Below, piece by piece: positions 61,416 to 64,000 of a stretch of 64,000 nt of DNA. Where the stretch lies: assembly GCA_029781975.1 (NCBI GenBank), contig JAKOVQ010000005.1, positions 186,001 to 250,000 of the forward strand. The letters run 5' to 3'. A model generated the notes under the pieces. The model did not search any database, was not told the origin of the DNA, and saw only the letters and a program-made list of their open reading frames with translations. The stretch comes from Acidobacteriota bacterium (GTDB taxonomy: Bacteria > Acidobacteriota > Thermoanaerobaculia > UBA5066). A program made the translations under genes and the position numbers. Numbering within the stretch: the stretch's first letter is position 1; every line of letters starts with the position of its first letter.

Positions 61416-61614
61416 CTACCTCAGCCGCCGGAGCTCGTCGAGCCAGCTGAGGACGACCCGCACGGAGGAGCGCGACTCGCCGGAGTCCGCGGACCGGACC
61501 TTCGGGAGCTGCCGCCCGTCCGGCTCGACGTCGACTCCTGCCAGCGGCCGTCCGGGGAGACGCTCGATCCGTCCTCGGCGAGGGCCGAGAGCCCGCCCGC
61601 GCCGAGCGCGCGGA
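61416..61614 (-). pseudogene. decayed 3' end of a TolB/PD40-type gene
   Basis: The frame ending at TAG (complement of 61416-61418) encodes a tail reading DVEPDGRQLPKV, then VRVVLSWLDELRRLR. This matches the usual C-terminal tail of acidobacterial TolB-like Ser/Thr kinase proteins (DVSPDG ... VVLNWFEELKRL). No start codon or intact propeller precedes it in any frame: it abuts the stop of the 61615 gene. A fragment VSPDGRW appears in another frame just upstream, implying a frameshift. Confidence 0.6.
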
Positions 61615-62715
61615 TCAGCCCGCGGGCGACTGCTGCCCCACCTCGATGACGAGGCGGCGGAGCTCGTGCTGGAGCCACTCGTGCTCGGACGGCTCGCAGA
61701 AGTCGGCGTCGATCACGAGGAGGCGCTCGTCGGAGACGAGCCGGGCGGCCCCGCCCGCGACGCGCTCGACCTCCTCGATCGACCGGAGGGGCAACCGGCG
61801 CCCGCGGAAGCGGACGCCGTCGGCCGAGACCCGGATCGACGGCGGGAACCGGACGCGGCGCCATGCCTTGCCGGCGACGACGAGGCCGGGCACGAAGGAG
61901 AGGACGACCGCACCCACGGCGCCCCAGAGGAAGGGCGTCGAGGGTCCCTCCCGGAAGGCGTCGAGCAACCGCCGCCCGAACGCCCACCCGAGGATGACGG
62001 GCGGCACCACGAACGTCGCGATCAGCGTCGCCCGGTCGAGCGGCGGCCGGTAGGACGTCGTCACCTCGTAGCCGCCCTCCCTCCACGCGACCGCCAGGCT
62101 CGAGCCCGGACGCTGCGGGAGCGTCGCCCTCGCCGCCTCGTCGGAGCCGAGCCTCTGGAAGAGCGGGACGTCCAGCTCCTCGGGATTCCGCACCTCTCCG
62201 GACGGCTTCACGTACGGGAGCCGCCAGGCCTTCGCCCTCGCCTCCAGCGCCCGCCTCGTCTCCAGCTCCTTCTCGGACTCGAAGAGGCGCAGCTCGTGGA
62301 AGGCGCCCGATCGGGCGACGTGGAAGACGGCGATCCGGTGGCTCTTCCCGCTCTTCACGCGCCGCCTCTCGACCACGTGCTCCAGCGGCCCGATCTCGGC
62401 GAGGGGGAGCTCCACCACGGCGGCGCCGCCCCGGACGAACGTCGCGGTCCCCGCGTCGGCGTCGACGGAGACGAAGTTGCGGGGCCGCAGCCTCAGGAAG
62501 AGACCGACGCCGAGGAGGACGAGGGGGATCGCGACGAGGGTTCCGACGACCCGGACCAGCTCGCCGGGAGGCGGGCCGGAGTCGTTGAGGCGCCAGGCCA
62601 CGACGGCCGCGATCACGACGAAGAGGCCGACGAAGGCGAGGGCGAGCGCGCAGCCGGCGCCGGTTCTCCGCCGCTCCTCCTCCTTCAGGAGGAACCGTTC
62701 CCGCGCTCTGCCCAC
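61615..62715 (-). CDS. four-TM membrane protein, unknown function
   Basis: 366 residues, GTG start. Two TM helices at about 22-75, a soluble beta-rich stretch (about 80-220), two more TM helices (about 235-290), and a second beta stretch with SIRVSADGVRFRGRRLPLRSIEEV that resembles a PH-like (bPH) domain. No catalytic motif. TAGAAT on the minus strand ends 7 bases before the GTG. It lies between the decayed tail and the propeller gene. Confidence 0.65.
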   Translation of the reverse strand: MGRARERFLLKEEERRRTGAGCALALAFVGLFVVIAAVVAWRLNDSGPPPGELVRVVGTLVAIPLVLLGVGLFLRLRPRNFVSVDADAGTATFVRGGAAVVELPLAEIGPLEHVVERRRVKSGKSHRIAVFHVARSGAFHELRLFESEKELETRRALEARAKAWRLPYVKPSGEVRNPEELDVPLFQRLGSDEAARATLPQRPGSSLAVAWREGGYEVTTSYRPPLDRATLIATFVVPPVILGWAFGRRLLDAFREGPSTPFLWGAVGAVVLSFVPGLVVAGKAWRRVRFPPSIRVSADGVRFRGRRLPLRSIEEVERVAGGAARLVSDERLLVIDADFCEPSEHEWLQHELRRLVIEVGQQSPAG

Positions 62716-62722
62716 GGGAGGA

Positions 62723-62728
62723 ATTCTA
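62723..62728 (-). promoter_or_regulatory. -10-like box before the four-TM protein
   Basis: TAGAAT on the minus strand is separated from GTG 62715 by 7 bases, which contain no purine-rich SD. Fits the same leaderless arrangement as at 10662 and 50689. Confidence 0.45.
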
Positions 62729-62739
62729 AGGGCGGGGCG

Positions 62740-64000
62740 TCACTTCCCTCCCCCGAACTCGGCCATCCAGACGTCCGACTCGTCGACCCGCTCGTGCCAG
62801 GCGAGGTGACGGCCGTCGCGCGAGAGGTCGGCCCAGAGGATCTCCCACCCCTCCGTCGCCGCGACCAGGGGCCGGACGCGGCCGCTTTCGAGGTCGAGGA
62901 TCCCCAGGCCGGCCGGGGCCACGACGAGGAGCCTCTTTCCGTCCGGCAGGAAGAGGAGGCGGGTCGAGCTCCCGGAGACGACCTTCCTGTAGCTGCGACT
63001 GGCGAAGTCGTAGACCGCCGCGCCCGTGCCGGAGCCGCCCTCCGAGCGAAGGGTCCCCGCGAGCAGCCGGCCGTCGGGAGAGAAGGACGACGGCCAGAAG
63101 GCGGTTCCGGCCGGCTCCGGCTGCGCGAGCGGCTCGGCCGCCCCGGCCGGCTTCCCGTCGGCCATCGGGAGGACGAACGGACCCTCGCTCGCGCTGCACG
63201 CCAGCCGCCGGCCGTCGGGGGACCAGGTCGGGTAGAAGGCGCTCGTGGTGCGGGTCCGCCCCGTCTCGAGCGGGCGCAGCCCGCCGCCGTCGGGCCGGAT
63301 CAGCGCGAGCTTCGTCGGCCAGCGATCGGTCTGGAACGCGATCCAGGCCCCATCTGGCGAGAAGGCTCCCTGCCGATCCCGGTGCGAGCCCTCGGTGAGC
63401 TGGCGGAGCCCACCTCCTTCGCCCTGGAGGAGGAGGTGCTGCGGAAGGCCCGCGTCGTCGAAGACCAGCGCTCCGCCGTCGGGCGAGAGCCCGACGGTCT
63501 CGTGGACCTCGAGGGTCCCGAGCGACGGCGACCGGACCGGCCCGTCGACCGCCGCACGGACCGGGTCGAAGGACGCTTCGTGGATCGCGCTCCGGATGTT
63601 CCGGTCGACGTAGGCGACGCGGCGTCCACCCGATGAGACCGAGAGGTACCCCGCCCAGCTGGACGGGACCGTCACCGGCCGCGGCGTTCCGAGCGGCCGG
63701 CCCGTCGCCGGGTCCACCTCGATCCTCCAGAGGTTCATCGTCCCGCCCCGGGTGCTGGCGACGAGGAGCGCACGGCCGCCCCCGATCCAGACCGGGCTCC
63801 AGTCGACCGGCGGGTCGTCGAGCACGCGGACGGCCGCATTCTCGCCGGACTGGGAGCCATCGGCCGCAACCGTGAAGAGGTCACGTGCCGCCGTCACCTC
63901 GTCGAGGCTCCAGAAGGCGACCCGGCGCCCGTCGGGCGACCAGCTCGGCTGGACGCCGTCGCGGCCGGCGAGGAGCCGTTTCTCGCCCGTCTCGATCCGC
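62740..64000 (-). CDS. TolB/PD40-type beta-propeller protein (N-terminus outside window)
   Basis: The open frame runs past base 64000; the visible 420 residues are the C-terminal part. Repeats of the PD40 type carry SPDGRRVAFW, SPDGAWIAFQ, SPDGRRLACS, SPDGRLLAG and LPDGKRLLVV, spaced about 45-50 residues. This is typical of TolB-like propellers fused to Ser/Thr kinases or CadC-type regulators, but the N-terminal domain cannot be seen. It ends DVWMAEFGGGK. Transcribed toward the 61615 gene with a 24-base gap. Confidence 0.8.
   Translation of the reverse strand, partial: RIETGEKRLLAGRDGVQPSWSPDGRRVAFWSLDEVTAARDLFTVAADGSQSGENAAVRVLDDPPVDWSPVWIGGGRALLVASTRGGTMNLWRIEVDPATGRPLGTPRPVTVPSSWAGYLSVSSGGRRVAYVDRNIRSAIHEASFDPVRAAVDGPVRSPSLGTLEVHETVGLSPDGGALVFDDAGLPQHLLLQGEGGGLRQLTEGSHRDRQGAFSPDGAWIAFQTDRWPTKLALIRPDGGGLRPLETGRTRTTSAFYPTWSPDGRRLACSASEGPFVLPMADGKPAGAAEPLAQPEPAGTAFWPSSFSPDGRLLAGTLRSEGGSGTGAAVYDFASRSYRKVVSGSSTRLLFLPDGKRLLVVAPAGLGILDLESGRVRPLVAATEGWEILWADLSRDGRHLAWHERVDESDVWMAEFGGGK

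Noticed and set aside
1-64000. Search for a defence island, secondary-metabolite cluster, prophage or insertion sequence
   Set aside because: No transposase, integrase, nuclease-helicase cassette, CRISPR repeat, or NRPS/PKS motif was seen. The content is housekeeping, envelope and signalling genes.

Overview
The window is very GC-rich (C or G at most third codon positions) and densely packed with genes. It encodes a Gram-negative cell: TonB-dependent receptor, two MCE/Mla lipid-transport systems, outer-membrane lipoproteins and a periplasmic cytochrome c maturation system. Ferredoxin-linked oxoacid oxidoreductase, two-component sensors with many domains, a Hanks-type kinase and TolB/PD40 propeller proteins occur alongside. 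This mixture suggests an Acidobacteriota-like bacterium (perhaps Thermoanaerobaculia). That placement is an inference from gene content, not a phylogeny. No rRNA, tRNA, CRISPR array, insertion sequence or phage gene was seen.

Layout. 1-3683: partial TPR membrane protein, outer-membrane barrel, threonine dehydratase and a lysophospholipid acyltransferase. 3722-8707: cytochrome c maturation operon ccmABC-D-E-F, whose CcmE carries CxxxY instead of HxxxY (System I* type). 8754-10618 (minus): Mrp Fe-S carrier and PlsC. 10662-14560: first MCE operon (permease, ATPase, MCE protein) plus an atypical SDR. 14615-17935: UDP-glucose dehydrogenase and a UDP-glucuronate decarboxylase homologue, a nucleotide-sugar pair, with two small genes. 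18124-21214: fused-subunit 2-oxoacid:ferredoxin oxidoreductase. 21345-30588: threonine synthase, PilZ-like protein, MFS exporter, PLP decarboxylase, HMG-CoA-lyase-like enzyme, secreted amidohydrolase and Ser/Thr kinase.

30722-34454 is the most coherent regulatory unit. A TPP riboswitch with a readable Shine-Dalgarno-sequestering platform precedes a TonB receptor, a PnuC/PnuT-type permease and a NadR-like kinase, which together look like a thiamine salvage operon. 34600-40447 holds a 14-blade sensor fused to a PP2C phosphatase and a large secreted protein. 40591-44133 is a second MCE operon, with a STAS-permease fusion and a PqiC-like lipoprotein.

44270-50689: DUF4136 lipoprotein, beta-carbonic anhydrase, PPK2, oligopeptidase B, MscS channel and TGS GTPase. 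50883-57712 (minus): three histidine kinases and a lone receiver. 57735-64000: a divergent promoter pair, a coiled-coil membrane protein, a TetR/hydrolase pair with a near-consensus promoter, a DinB-like protein, a decayed TolB-type tail and a partial PD40 propeller gene.

Genes within operons commonly overlap by ATGA or GTGA, implying translational coupling. Several first genes have a -10-like TANNNT box only 5-9 nt before an SD-less start codon, suggesting leaderless transcripts.
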